Below, in pieces: positions 8,774 through 16,131 of a DNA stretch of 64,000 bases. This DNA comes from an uncultured Bacilli bacterium. GTDB lineage: Bacteria; Bacillota_I; Bacilli_A; RF39; UBA660. Numbering within the stretch: position 1 is the first letter of the stretch; every line of letters starts with the position of its first letter. The translations under genes and the position numbers were made by a program. The notes below the pieces were generated by a model that saw only the letters and a list, made by a program, of their open reading frames with translations, made no database searches and was not told where the DNA came from. The DNA is taken from NCBI GenBank assembly GCA_934090735.1, contig CAKOJR010000004.1:139499-203498 (forward strand). Reading direction: 5' to 3'.

Positions 8774-8834
8774 TTTTTTTCAATAAAAAAAGGAAATAAG
8801 CTATACTCTTACAACAATAACTAATGAAGGGAGG
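8774..8834 (+). repeat. Leader repeat, copy 2 (before the 18-residue peptide)
   Basis: Plus-strand partner of the leader at 7979-8040. Bases 8807-8834 are identical over 28 positions, including the AAGGGAGG ribosome-binding site, with looser similarity back to the T-run at 8774. A TATACT at 8803-8808 could be a -10 box in this copy but is not conserved in the other. Confidence 0.85.
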
Positions 8835-8840
8835 TAAATT

Positions 8841-8897
8841 ATGTTGTTAAGATTTTTTATTAGAGCATTATATTTAGCATTTAGAATTATTTTATAG
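8841..8897 (+). CDS. 18-residue cationic hydrophobic peptide
   Basis: The reading frame MLLRFFIRALYLAFRIIL is followed by a stop. It has three Arg residues spaced through Leu, Ile and Phe, so it could form an amphipathic helix. It has no double-glycine leader and no Cys. The evidence that it is translated is the strong AAGGGAGG ribosome-binding site 6 bases before the ATG, identical to that of the bacteriocin exporter within a repeated 28-base leader. It could be a leaderless membrane-active peptide, an intracellular signal, or a short leader ORF regulating spoIIIAH 50 bases downstream. It matches no family I recognise. Confidence 0.5.
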   Translation: MLLRFFIRALYLAFRIIL

Positions 8898-8924
8898 AAT
8901 ATTTTAATAATAGTTAAATATAAT
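8897..8924 (+). promoter_or_regulatory. Possible sigma-E-like promoter of spoIIIAH
   Basis: GAATATTT at 8897-8904 fits the sigma-E -35 consensus (KMATATTT), and AATATAAT at 8917-8924 agrees with the -10 (CATACAMT) at 6 of 8 positions. The 12-base gap is slightly short. The same TATAAT could serve sigma-A, so this is tentative. Confidence 0.3.
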
Positions 8925-8946
8925 TTACTAGCGAAAGGAATTGAAT

Positions 8947-9441
8947 ATGATTAATAAACAAAAATTATGGTTTTTAACTTTATTTAGCATTATTTTAGTT
9001 TTAAGTGTATATTATGTATCTATGCCAAATGAAAGCTTATCTAACTTAATAAAACCAAATGATACAACAAGTAATAAGACAACTATAAAAATAAATAGTG
9101 AGGATAATCTTGCTGCACTTAGAGTAAGCAATGATGAGGAAGTTTTAGCAGAAATGGCAAAACTGCAAGAAACACTTCTTGACACATCTGCATCTAGTGA
9201 AGATAAAAATAACGCTTATGAAAAATTATTATCTATCAATTTAACGAAAGGAAAAGAAACTTCATTAGAAGAATTAATACTTAAAGAATATAAAATCAAA
9301 TCTTTTATAAAAATAAATGGAGATAAAATAAGCGTTACTATCCCAACTAAAGACGGGAGTTACGAAAAAGCAAATCAAATAATGCGTACAATTCAAAAAG
9401 AATTTGACAGAAAACAATACATAACAGTCAAATATCAATAA
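8947..9441 (+). CDS. spoIIIAH: SpoIIIAH-like sporulation channel protein
   Basis: SpoIIIAH is the mother-cell ring protein that pairs with forespore SpoIIQ across the two sporulation membranes. The N-terminal segment KLWFLTLFSIILVLSVYYVS is almost the family signature. It is followed by a polar linker, a helical region rich in Glu and Asp, and a C-terminal ring-building fold (YscJ/FliF-like) ending in KQYITVKYQ. I start at ATG 8947, 7 bases after AAAGGA, instead of the TTG two codons earlier. At 164 aa it is shorter than the B. subtilis protein (218), with the loss in the linker. The rest of the spoIIIA operon is not next to it. Confidence 0.85.
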   Translation: MINKQKLWFLTLFSIILVLSVYYVSMPNESLSNLIKPNDTTSNKTTIKINSEDNLAALRVSNDEEVLAEMAKLQETLLDTSASSEDKNNAYEKLLSINLTKGKETSLEELILKEYKIKSFIKINGDKISVTIPTKDGSYEKANQIMRTIQKEFDRKQYITVKYQ

Positions 9442-9450
9442 AGCATTATC

Positions 9451-9478
9451 ACTCTCTTTTTATAATTATCATAAAATA
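9451..9478 (+). promoter_or_regulatory. Possible sigma-K-type promoter of gerE
   Basis: CATAAAATA at 9470-9478 fits the sigma-K -10 pattern CATANNNTA, with AC at 9451-9452, 17 bases upstream, as the minimal -35. It lies 28 bases before gerE, which is sigma-K-dependent in Bacillus. The motif is short, so this is tentative. Confidence 0.4.
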
Positions 9479-9505
9479 TGATGAACAGTTGAAAGAGAGG
9501 GAAAT

Positions 9506-9712
9506 ATGGCTAAAGGTATATTAACAGCCCGTGAAAGAGAAGTTTTTGAACTCCTTATATTAAACAAAACTACTAAAGAAATTAGTATTTACTTAGGAAT
9601 TAGTGAAAAAACTGTAAGAAATCATATATCAAATGTAATGCAAAAAATGAATGTAAAAGGTCGCAGTGGAGCTATCATTGAACTTCTAAAATTAGGAGAA
9701 ATCAGTTTATAA
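9506..9712 (+). CDS. gerE: Late sporulation transcription factor GerE
   Basis: A 68-residue protein that is only a LuxR-type helix-turn-helix, the form of GerE (74 aa in B. subtilis), which turns on late spore-coat genes in the mother cell. LTAREREVFELL, NKTTKEI, ISEKTVRNHISNVMQKM and VKGRS are nearly identical to GerE, including the recognition helix. There is no receiver domain, so it is not an ordinary response regulator. The start follows GAGAGGG. A terminator follows directly. Neighbours spoIIIAH and gerM support the assignment. Confidence 0.92.
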   Translation: MAKGILTAREREVFELLILNKTTKEISIYLGISEKTVRNHISNVMQKMNVKGRSGAIIELLKLGEISL

Positions 9713-9737
9713 AAGTCGTTAATTTTTACGACTTTTT
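9711..9737 (+). terminator. gerE terminator
   Basis: AAAAGTCGT pairs with ACGACTTTTT across an 8-base loop and ends in T residues. It starts at the gerE stop codon. Confidence 0.88.
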
Positions 9738-9773
9738 CATTTTCTTTAGAATATACTTAAATGAGGTGGAATT

Positions 9774-10700
9774 ATGCTATTTAAAATGATTAAGAAAAGA
9801 ACATTTTTAATATTATCTAGCTTAATTATTATATTAATCATATATTTATTTCCAACCAAAAAAGAAGAAAAAACTTATATTCAAAATAAAGATACCGATT
9901 TTAGTATAGTATATTTATTAGATCAAAATAATTTACTATCTAGAGTTTCCGTAGTAACCAAAAATACTAATTTAGATAATAAAATTAAAGAAGTAACTGA
10001 ATATTTAACTGAATGTTCAAATAAAAATGATTACCTATCTGATGGATTTGAACCAATAATTCCCAAAGGAACTAAACTACTCTATTTCAAAGTAAATGAT
10101 GACATCTTAACTCTAAACTTTTCTAAAAAATTTTTGAGTATTAATAGTGATAATGAAAAAAAATTAATTAGTTCATTAGTATACACATATACAAGTATTG
10201 AAGGCATTAATAAAATAAGCATATATGTAGAAGGTAACCTTCTAGAAAAACTTCCAAATTCAAACGAAAAAATCCCTCAAATAATTGATAAAAGTTATGG
10301 AATTAATCAAATATATAATATCACTGATATTTCTGGAACTACTAAAACAACAATTTATTATCTATCTAAATATAAAGACTACTATTATTACGTACCGGTA
10401 ACTCTAATAAATAATGATAAAAGCGATAAAGTTGAAATTATTTTGTCAGAGCTAGCCAGTAAAAGTGTTTATGAAACTAGTTTAATAAGTTATCTTAAAG
10501 ACGTAAGAGAAATAAGCTATGAAATGCAAAATGATTTTATCACTTTAAACATGAGCAAAAAACTTTTTAATGACTTGTATGAATCTAATTTAATTGAAAA
10601 AGTCATTTACACAATTAATTTATCCATAAGCAATAATTATGAACATAAGAAAGTTATATATTATATTGATAATGAAATGTATCAAACCTACGACTTTTAA
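9774..10700 (+). CDS. gerM: Sporulation/germination protein GerM
   Basis: Membrane-anchored protein with two GerMN domains, linked in Bacillus to cortex formation and to the SpoIIIAH-SpoIIQ channel. One membrane segment near residues 10-27 is followed by the first domain (EPIIPKGTKLLYFKVND, LTLNFSKKF) and a second related domain (about 190-305; DFITLNMSKKLF, KVIYTI). 308 aa matches GerM length but it lacks a lipobox, so it is held by a signal-anchor. The start at 9774 follows GAGGTGG. It lies 60 bases after gerE; gerE and gerM are also near each other in B. subtilis. Confidence 0.85.
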   Translation: MLFKMIKKRTFLILSSLIIILIIYLFPTKKEEKTYIQNKDTDFSIVYLLDQNNLLSRVSVVTKNTNLDNKIKEVTEYLTECSNKNDYLSDGFEPIIPKGTKLLYFKVNDDILTLNFSKKFLSINSDNEKKLISSLVYTYTSIEGINKISIYVEGNLLEKLPNSNEKIPQIIDKSYGINQIYNITDISGTTKTTIYYLSKYKDYYYYVPVTLINNDKSDKVEIILSELASKSVYETSLISYLKDVREISYEMQNDFITLNMSKKLFNDLYESNLIEKVIYTINLSISNNYEHKKVIYYIDNEMYQTYDF

Positions 10701-10727
10701 TAAGCAACATCTAAAATTATTAACAAA

Positions 10728-11228
10728 TCATTCTAAACTTAAATATTTTATAATTATTGGCTTAGTTATTCTATAAACAAAGTATCCAATTACTCCAACA
10801 ATCGTATTAGTTAACAAATCAGTTATATCAGCACTTCTTGCATTAATTAATGGTTATAATAATTCAGTAGTAATACTTAAAATAAAAGCATAAAACATAA
10901 CTTTAAATAGATTAACTTTATCAATTTTACAAGATATTAAGAACCCAAATGGTATTGTCAGAATAATGTTAAGTATTATTTGAATTAAGTAGTCTCCCCT
11001 GCCATTTATTAAGTCATCAAAAAGATTTAAATTCATACTAGTATACGGATGATTAAATATAAATGGTAAAGAAGTCACAATTGGCATTAAAGTAAAATAC
11101 AAGTAACCAATAAAATAGAAATAAAGCAGCGTATTAATCAGTAAGTCTTTCGTTCCTTTTCTTTTCCACTTTTTAAAAAGAAATACCACATAGATAAATA
11201 TCATAATTACAATATCAATTATTTTCAT
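10728..11228 (-). pseudogene. VanZ-family gene broken by one in-frame stop
   Basis: VanZ-like small membrane protein. The intact part (ATG 11228 to TAA 10854-10856) has four hydrophobic segments and ends SITTELL. Directly after the TAA the same frame continues for 41 codons reading PLINARSADITDLLTNTIVG and a last membrane segment, to TGA at 10728. The family normally reads ELLQ at this junction, so one change, CAA to TAA, explains the break. An intact relative at 44961-45572 has the matching ETIQSAIGRSFDIDD. It could be a real nonsense mutation, a strain variant or a sequencing error. No clear ribosome-binding site is seen; a TTG at 11240 is an alternative start. Confidence 0.8.
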
Positions 11229-11260
11229 TTTTAACCGCAATATAATTGTATCACAATTAA

Positions 11261-11992
11261 TTACTTAATTATTTTAAAATATTTATTAATACACCTTTTT
11301 AATTTATTAAATTTTTTCTTATCAAGTTTATCATTATTATTAAGATAAATTCTTTTATTTAACTCTATCATAATCGTATCTAGTCTATTATCATAAACTT
11401 CAAAATACTTATTTGGTATAATACTTCCCTCATACGGATAATTTATTTTTACACTATAATTATACTTTTTAAAGTGTCTTACCGTTTGTTTAACTAATAA
11501 TTTGGAGGTGTATTTATTTTCACTTCCTATACAAACATCAGGAGCACCATCTTTATCAAACACTTTTTTTATAAAAGAATCGCTAAAAGAATGTAAATCA
11601 ATTAAAATGCATCTATTATATTTATTAATTATACTAGATACTCGCTTATTTAACATATCATGATGCTTATTATAATAATTATTTATAACACTATTTTTAT
11701 ATTCTTCATCACGAACTATAAAATCCTCACCATTAGAATCCTTGGTATAAACAACTCCCATACCATAATTATTCATCACCTCTTTATCATTATTAAATCT
11801 TTCAACATCACAAAACATTCTAGAATACCTAAATTTAATATAATTAATTCTCTTGCTAACTAATTTATCAACTAAATAATCACTAACAAAAACATTTTCA
11901 TAGCTAACATCTTTAATAAGCCTCTTTTTGCAAATTTCAGGAATTCTTAATGAAGCATGAGGAATATGCACAAGCAAACATTTATTTTTCAT
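11261..11992 (-). CDS. N-formylglutamate amidohydrolase-family protein
   Basis: Zinc amidohydrolase fold (FGase, PF05013), known from histidine degradation, where it releases formate from N-formylglutamate. Seen here: LLVHIPHASLRIPE at the N-terminus with the probable metal His, RYSRMFCDVERF, and LIDLHSFSD with an Asp-x-His pair, then NYPYEGSIIPNKYF and TIMIELNKRIYL. No hut genes lie nearby. Unexpectedly, the gene sits directly behind a SAM-I riboswitch with its own terminator, so it is probably induced when SAM is low. The true substrate may therefore belong to sulfur or methionine metabolism. The start follows AAAGGAGTGA. 243 aa is within family range. Confidence 0.75.
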   Translation of the reverse strand: MKNKCLLVHIPHASLRIPEICKKRLIKDVSYENVFVSDYLVDKLVSKRINYIKFRYSRMFCDVERFNNDKEVMNNYGMGVVYTKDSNGEDFIVRDEEYKNSVINNYYNKHHDMLNKRVSSIINKYNRCILIDLHSFSDSFIKKVFDKDGAPDVCIGSENKYTSKLLVKQTVRHFKKYNYSVKINYPYEGSIIPNKYFEVYDNRLDTIMIELNKRIYLNNNDKLDKKKFNKLKRCINKYFKIIK

Positions 11993-12012
11993 AAGATCAC
12001 TCCTTTTTCAAT

Positions 12013-12042
12013 AAAAAAACATTTAAGATAGCCTCAAATGTT
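12013..12042 (-). terminator. Riboswitch-controlled terminator
   Basis: AACATTT pairs with AAATGTT, followed by a run of seven T on the minus strand. The segment between contains TATCTT, which can instead pair with AAGATA of the riboswitch P1 3' strand to form an antiterminator. Confidence 0.8.
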
Positions 12043-12050
12043 CAAGATTA

Positions 12051-12132
12051 TCTTATAGTTCTAGCATTACCACCTAATTTAATAGGTTGGTGTGATATCT
12101 AAGGGCTAGTCCCTCCATCACTCTTTATAAGA
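12051..12132 (-). promoter_or_regulatory. SAM-I (S-box) riboswitch aptamer
   Basis: Read on the minus strand, P1 is TCTTATA paired with TATAAGA. The core has the S-box hallmarks: AAGAG, then GATGGAGGGACTAGCCC (kink-turn and pseudoknot-loop side), a return strand ATATCAC pairing GTGAT, CCAACC, the P3 hairpin ACCTA/TAGGT, and GGTGGTAATGC. Order and spacing follow metI-type aptamers of B. subtilis. With the terminator at 12013-12042 it should switch transcription off when SAM is bound. The controlled gene is the amidohydrolase-like one at 11261-11992. Confidence 0.85.
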
Positions 12133-12156
12133 CTTTAATTTTAATTTAGTAAATTA

Positions 12157-13077
12157 CTATTTTTGATAATTCATCATAATAATTATATCTTCTAAATATA
12201 AATTATCATAATAATTATTATCTTTTAATATTTCTGTCCACTCTTCAATTTTATTTTTCAATTTCAAATCGCATTTTCTATTAATTATTCTTAAATACAT
12301 TCCAAGTAACGGAAATTTCTGTGAAATGTACTCATCAAAATTCAATCTATTAGTATCATTATAAGCATTTATAACGCTAACAATAATTTTATAACTTTCA
12401 TCAAATTCTAAATTAAAAATATATTGTTTTATTTTTTCTAAATATAAATCAGTAACACTCTCATAATCCTCATTTAAAATAAGTGCATTATATAATTTAT
12501 TATAATAATAATCATAATCTTGGTTTGGATAATATTTCCTAAAAGCATCCTCAAAAGCACTAATTTCAAAAGAAACATTATCAATTCCAACCGGTGACAA
12601 TAAATAATTTTTTATTTCTTCAGCAGGAATCTGTTTCAACATAGTTTGTAAATCACATTTATTTTCCTTTATTTCCGGTTTAAGTTGAGCAATAGAATAC
12701 TCCTTATTAGCAATCGCCAGCAAAACAGCATATTCATGTTTGCAAGGATAATCATATGGGCAAGTACAATTATACTCTATTTCATCATCAGTAATTTCAA
12801 AGCTAACAACATAAGGTTTACTAGCACTTCCCTTTACTTTAGCATAATAATTATTACCATTTTTACAGCAGGATATAACATTTCCTTTATTATAATAATC
12901 TCTGCCTCTACTTTGAACTTGATAACTAAAATCAGATTCTAAACAGTCAAGCATATCCCCTTCACTGCAAAATAAATCATCTTCACAATTATCAGTATCG
13001 TTATTTATTTCAGACTCGACTCCTATTTTATTATTCTTTAAATAAGTATCAAACAAATCTCCAGTATCTATTTTCAT
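12157..13077 (-). CDS. SWIM zinc-finger protein of unknown function
   Basis: A SWIM domain (CxC...CxH) reads CTCPYDYPCKH, within a region starting at SRGRDYYNKGNV, as in bacterial SWIM-domain proteins that often accompany helicases or nucleic-acid enzymes. The N-terminal 50 residues are acidic and the C-terminal half is helical with no recognised domain. No helicase gene is adjacent. I use ATG 13077, 7-8 bases after GAGGTG; an upstream start at 13119 would add 14 residues with no ribosome-binding site. The next gene in the same direction begins upstream, at 13640. Confidence 0.65.
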   Translation of the reverse strand: MKIDTGDLFDTYLKNNKIGVESEINNDTDNCEDDLFCSEGDMLDCLESDFSYQVQSRGRDYYNKGNVISCCKNGNNYYAKVKGSASKPYVVSFEITDDEIEYNCTCPYDYPCKHEYAVLLAIANKEYSIAQLKPEIKENKCDLQTMLKQIPAEEIKNYLLSPVGIDNVSFEISAFEDAFRKYYPNQDYDYYYNKLYNALILNEDYESVTDLYLEKIKQYIFNLEFDESYKIIVSVINAYNDTNRLNFDEYISQKFPLLGMYLRIINRKCDLKLKNKIEEWTEILKDNNYYDNLYLEDIIIMMNYQK

Positions 13078-13124
13078 TTCCAACACCTCTACTCTATTTA
13101 AAATTATATCACAAAACAAACATA

Positions 13125-13640
13125 TTAAATATACTTTAATAGCTTTTCAATAGTTTCATTTTTAGGTCTACGATAATTACGTTGAATAATATCCTTTTGT
13201 TTTTTATTTAAGAAAAAATCTAATAACAAATAATTTTTAGGTATAGATCTCATTTTCATTACTTTATTTTCAATATAATCACACATAAATAATTTACAAG
13301 ATATATTAGGGTTAGTACATTTTTTATTTTTAAACAGTTTACAAAATCCTTCATTTCTAAAATAACAACAACCATTATCAGCGTGCACAGATTTACCAAG
13401 TCGATTAGCAATGCAAAGATCATTCTTAAAATCGCATAAAACACAAACATTGTTATCTAAATAATCACACATGTAATCATATATTAACTCATACCTCTTT
13501 TTTTCATCTTTTGTATTAAAGGCTTCAATAAACACTTTTTCTTCATCACTTATCGGATTTGAATCTATTATTTCATTAGTATCTTTAAATCTTTTTAATT
13601 TTTTATAATTATTTTTTCTATCTTTATCACTTATTTTCAC
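13125..13640 (-). CDS. Cysteine-rich protein of unknown function
   Basis: A soluble basic protein of 171 residues with a central Cys cluster: CVLCDFKNDLC, then CCYFRNEGFC, CTNPNISC and a further Cys in LFMCDYI. The spacing suggests a zinc- or iron-sulfur-binding module. It is not one I can name. GTG at 13640 is the likely start, 4 bases after TTGAGGTG, which is why no ATG is found. It lies in a run of minus-strand genes (SWIM, this one, HIRAN-LRR) that may be co-transcribed. Confidence 0.55.
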   Translation of the reverse strand: MKISDKDRKNNYKKLKRFKDTNEIIDSNPISDEEKVFIEAFNTKDEKKRYELIYDYMCDYLDNNVCVLCDFKNDLCIANRLGKSVHADNGCCYFRNEGFCKLFKNKKCTNPNISCKLFMCDYIENKVMKMRSIPKNYLLLDFFLNKKQKDIIQRNYRRPKNETIEKLLKYI

Positions 13641-13679
13641 ACTGCACCTCAAAACTACATTTCAACTTATGATTTCTAT

Positions 13680-14900
13680 TTAATCACTATCTATAATATA
13701 CTTTATTCCAAACTTTTTAGCAAAACATATTACATTATCAGCACTCTTTTTACACTTAATTATTACATTTTGATACGCATTATTAAATACGCCACCCAAT
13801 ATTTCAGGATTACCTTCAAATACAACTACTTGTAAATTCGGAGTATCACTAAAACAATTATATCCAATCTTCTTTACATTCTGTGGAATTATAATTTTTA
13901 ACAATCCATAAAAGTGGCTTCCATAATTATCTTCTATAATATCAACATTATTTGGTATTATCATTTCTTTTATTAAATTATCATAACAAGCCCATAAAAC
14001 AATTTCATTTTGTTCATTTGTTTTCGTCTTATAAATATCATCTTTTTTTGAAACTTTATCATAATTTTCTAAATAAACTTCAATTTTAACAATTGGCTTT
14101 TTACAGCGTTTTCCCCTTTTAGAAAGTGGAACAACTTCTGTTATTCTAGCATGTGGTTCTTTTCCACCAGTTTCTTCGAGTTTATCTAATATTGCAAAGT
14201 TATTATATGATGCATATCCGACAAATCCTAACTTATGTTCAACCATCACCGCAAAATCATCATATTCGTTATCTTTATCATATTTCAAAGTTACTGGATC
14301 ATTTATATTGTATTTTTCAGCTCTTTCGATACCACCATTTAATTGAGTACAAGCTAATTCCTCGATCCATGGAAATTCCACATAATCACTTTCAGATTCA
14401 GAACTAAAATCAATATCATCTTCAATAAAAATATTTGGCATAACATCATTTATTCCAAATAGTTCCTTTGCTTTACATTGTGCTTCCTTAAAAGACATTT
14501 CTTTATTTTCTAAAATATTTCCTTCTGAAAAGTGTTGAAATAATGGCCTATCGCCTTCATCTTCATCAATATCATAATCTTCATATTCTAAAAAAACTTC
14601 TATTTCACAATTTAATATTTTTGATTTATCTTTTAAAGTATAATATATATATTCAGTTGGTGCTTTAATTAATGTATTCTCATCACCATCTATATATTCA
14701 TTAACATCAATTTCAATGTCATCAGTACTATTTTCACAATACGCATCAAGTGACCATTTACAGTCACCGCTAAAAATAATTGTATCATCCGCAACAGAAA
14801 TAAGATTTATATCATTATAAACAGGCATGGAATGATACAAAAACATTAAATTTTTCTTTTTCCCTTTTGCTTTTACTTGATACCAACATATATTAGCCAT
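13680..14900 (-). CDS. Multidomain protein with HIRAN-like and leucine-rich-repeat regions
   Basis: Three parts can be seen. Residues 1-110 start MANICWYQVKAKG and resemble the ferredoxin-like N-terminus of YubB/Api92-type proteins (weak). Residues about 186-275 look like a HIRAN domain: DPVTLKYDKDNEYDDFAV followed by LGFVGYASYNN, the pattern that in HLTF-type proteins binds DNA 3' ends. Residues about 310-406 fit BspA-type leucine-rich repeats (LLKIIIPQNVKKIGYNCF, LQVVVFEGN). A HIRAN-LRR combination is unusual. The protein is very acidic in the middle and has no signal peptide, so it is probably cytoplasmic. The start follows AAGGAGATG. Confidence 0.6.
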   Translation of the reverse strand: MANICWYQVKAKGKKKNLMFLYHSMPVYNDINLISVADDTIIFSGDCKWSLDAYCENSTDDIEIDVNEYIDGDENTLIKAPTEYIYYTLKDKSKILNCEIEVFLEYEDYDIDEDEGDRPLFQHFSEGNILENKEMSFKEAQCKAKELFGINDVMPNIFIEDDIDFSSESESDYVEFPWIEELACTQLNGGIERAEKYNINDPVTLKYDKDNEYDDFAVMVEHKLGFVGYASYNNFAILDKLEETGGKEPHARITEVVPLSKRGKRCKKPIVKIEVYLENYDKVSKKDDIYKTKTNEQNEIVLWACYDNLIKEMIIPNNVDIIEDNYGSHFYGLLKIIIPQNVKKIGYNCFSDTPNLQVVVFEGNPEILGGVFNNAYQNVIIKCKKSADNVICFAKKFGIKYIIDSD

Positions 14901-15217
14901 ACTAATTCATCTCCTTCAAAAGTTAAATATCTCACAGAAATTATATTTCATATTTATCACTAACACAAAGTACTAAAGATATTATTTTAGAATGCACTTA
15001 ATAAAATAATTTTAAATTTCGCTACTATTACCCTATTAACATTATACTATAAAAGATTTCTAAAATCTACCTTGCTTAAATATTCATATAAAACTTATAT
15101 CAGCATTTCAAAATAACGTATTTAAAAGACTAAATATTAATCTCATAAATAACAGCTCAATTATCCACATAACTATTTTTTAAAATTTATACTTAATAAA
15201 ATTAATTTCTAATATCA
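14901..15217 (-). other. 317-base intergenic stretch with a lone -10 box
   Basis: No convincing gene. On the minus strand TATAAT lies at 15041-15046, far upstream of the HIRAN gene, but no -35 box fits. A 20-codon open frame at 15108-15170 has no ribosome-binding site. I see no riboswitch-like or repeat structure. Confidence 0.4.
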
Positions 15218-16003
15218 CTAATCATTTTTCTCTTCAGGATATAAAAGATTAGCCATTAATGAATAATATTCGCATTCTTCATCCTCTGTAGCAAATCGCA
15301 TATTAATAATATCCATTTGCAATCTTTTTAATTCATTATCAAGTTTCTTAAATTCATTACTTGCTATTTTTTTCGTAAATGTCTGTTCTTCTTCAAAGTC
15401 ATCTTTAATATCAATAATTTCTTTACACTCTTTTGTGTCACGCAAAGTAATATTTAAAAAGCCCATATCATAATACACATCTAAAAAATATTTTGAATCT
15501 GAAAATTCAATAATAAAAACAGAAGGTAAACAAGGAAGGTTATAAACTTTAATCTTATTTATAAAATAGTCTAATAAAGATTTATTATCTTCGTCTTTTA
15601 TTACTTTTTTCTCTTCAACTTTCATTAAGTTAGCCTCATCAATGATTTTATCATTCTCTATTATTGATAATTTATAATCTTTATATAATACTTTGTACTT
15701 TACACAACTACTATCTATTGAATTAACTAATATAGCCTTTGCCTCTAATTTTTCTTTTGGAAATTTTCTACAAATAGTAACAAATAAATCTTTAATATCA
15801 GGTATTTTATAAGTATTTTTAATTGTAAAGTTAAAACCCTCCTCTCCTTCAAAAGTTAATATATCATTTTCAATATTAAATATTTCATTTTTTTCTTCTT
15901 CATCTTCATACATATCATCAAAATCATATGTTGAAAATAACATTTCTTTAATATCATTAACCTTTTTTGATTTAATTTTTAACTCCGAATACCATCTTTT
16001 CAT
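15218..16003 (-). CDS. Acidic protein of unknown function
   Basis: 261 residues, soluble and strongly acidic, with a stretch DMYEDEEEKNEIF near the N-terminus and a helical C-terminus starting NEFKKLDNELKRLQMDI. I recognise no domain. There is no signal peptide or membrane segment. It has its own promoter (TTGACT-18-TATAAT) just upstream and is separated from the HIRAN gene by a 317-base gap, so it is probably a single-gene unit. The ribosome-binding site is weak (GGATTTGG). Confidence 0.6.
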   Translation of the reverse strand: MKRWYSELKIKSKKVNDIKEMLFSTYDFDDMYEDEEEKNEIFNIENDILTFEGEEGFNFTIKNTYKIPDIKDLFVTICRKFPKEKLEAKAILVNSIDSSCVKYKVLYKDYKLSIIENDKIIDEANLMKVEEKKVIKDEDNKSLLDYFINKIKVYNLPCLPSVFIIEFSDSKYFLDVYYDMGFLNITLRDTKECKEIIDIKDDFEEEQTFTKKIASNEFKKLDNELKRLQMDIINMRFATEDEECEYYSLMANLLYPEEKND

Positions 16004-16028
16004 AATATACCAAATCCATTCTATAAAT

Positions 16029-16058
16029 ATTATAATTTAAAAGTTTACATTAAGTCAA
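16029..16058 (-). promoter_or_regulatory. Sigma-A promoter of the acidic-protein gene
   Basis: On the minus strand TTGACT (16053-16058), an 18-base spacer and a perfect TATAAT (16029-16034), about 26 bases before the ATG. Confidence 0.65.
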
Positions 16059-16074
16059 TCAATAAACAATAACA

Positions 16075-16110
16075 TAAAAAAAGCCAAGATTACCTTGTAA
16101 ATCCTGACTT
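16075..16110 (-). terminator. ppdK terminator
   Basis: AAGTCAGGATT pairs with AATCTTGGCTT (11 pairs, two of them G-T) across an 8-base loop, followed by a T-run on the minus strand, 20 bases after the ppdK stop. Confidence 0.85.
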
Positions 16111-16131
16111 AATTTTATATTACTTTATCTA

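Noticed and set aside
10854..10856. In-frame TAA in the VanZ-like gene as recoding or readthrough
   Set aside because: No recoding context is seen and TAA is the common stop in the window; a point mutation is simpler.
15108..15170. 20-codon frame (minus strand) starting MWIIELLFMR
   Set aside because: No ribosome-binding site, promoter or terminator, and the composition equals the surrounding spacer.
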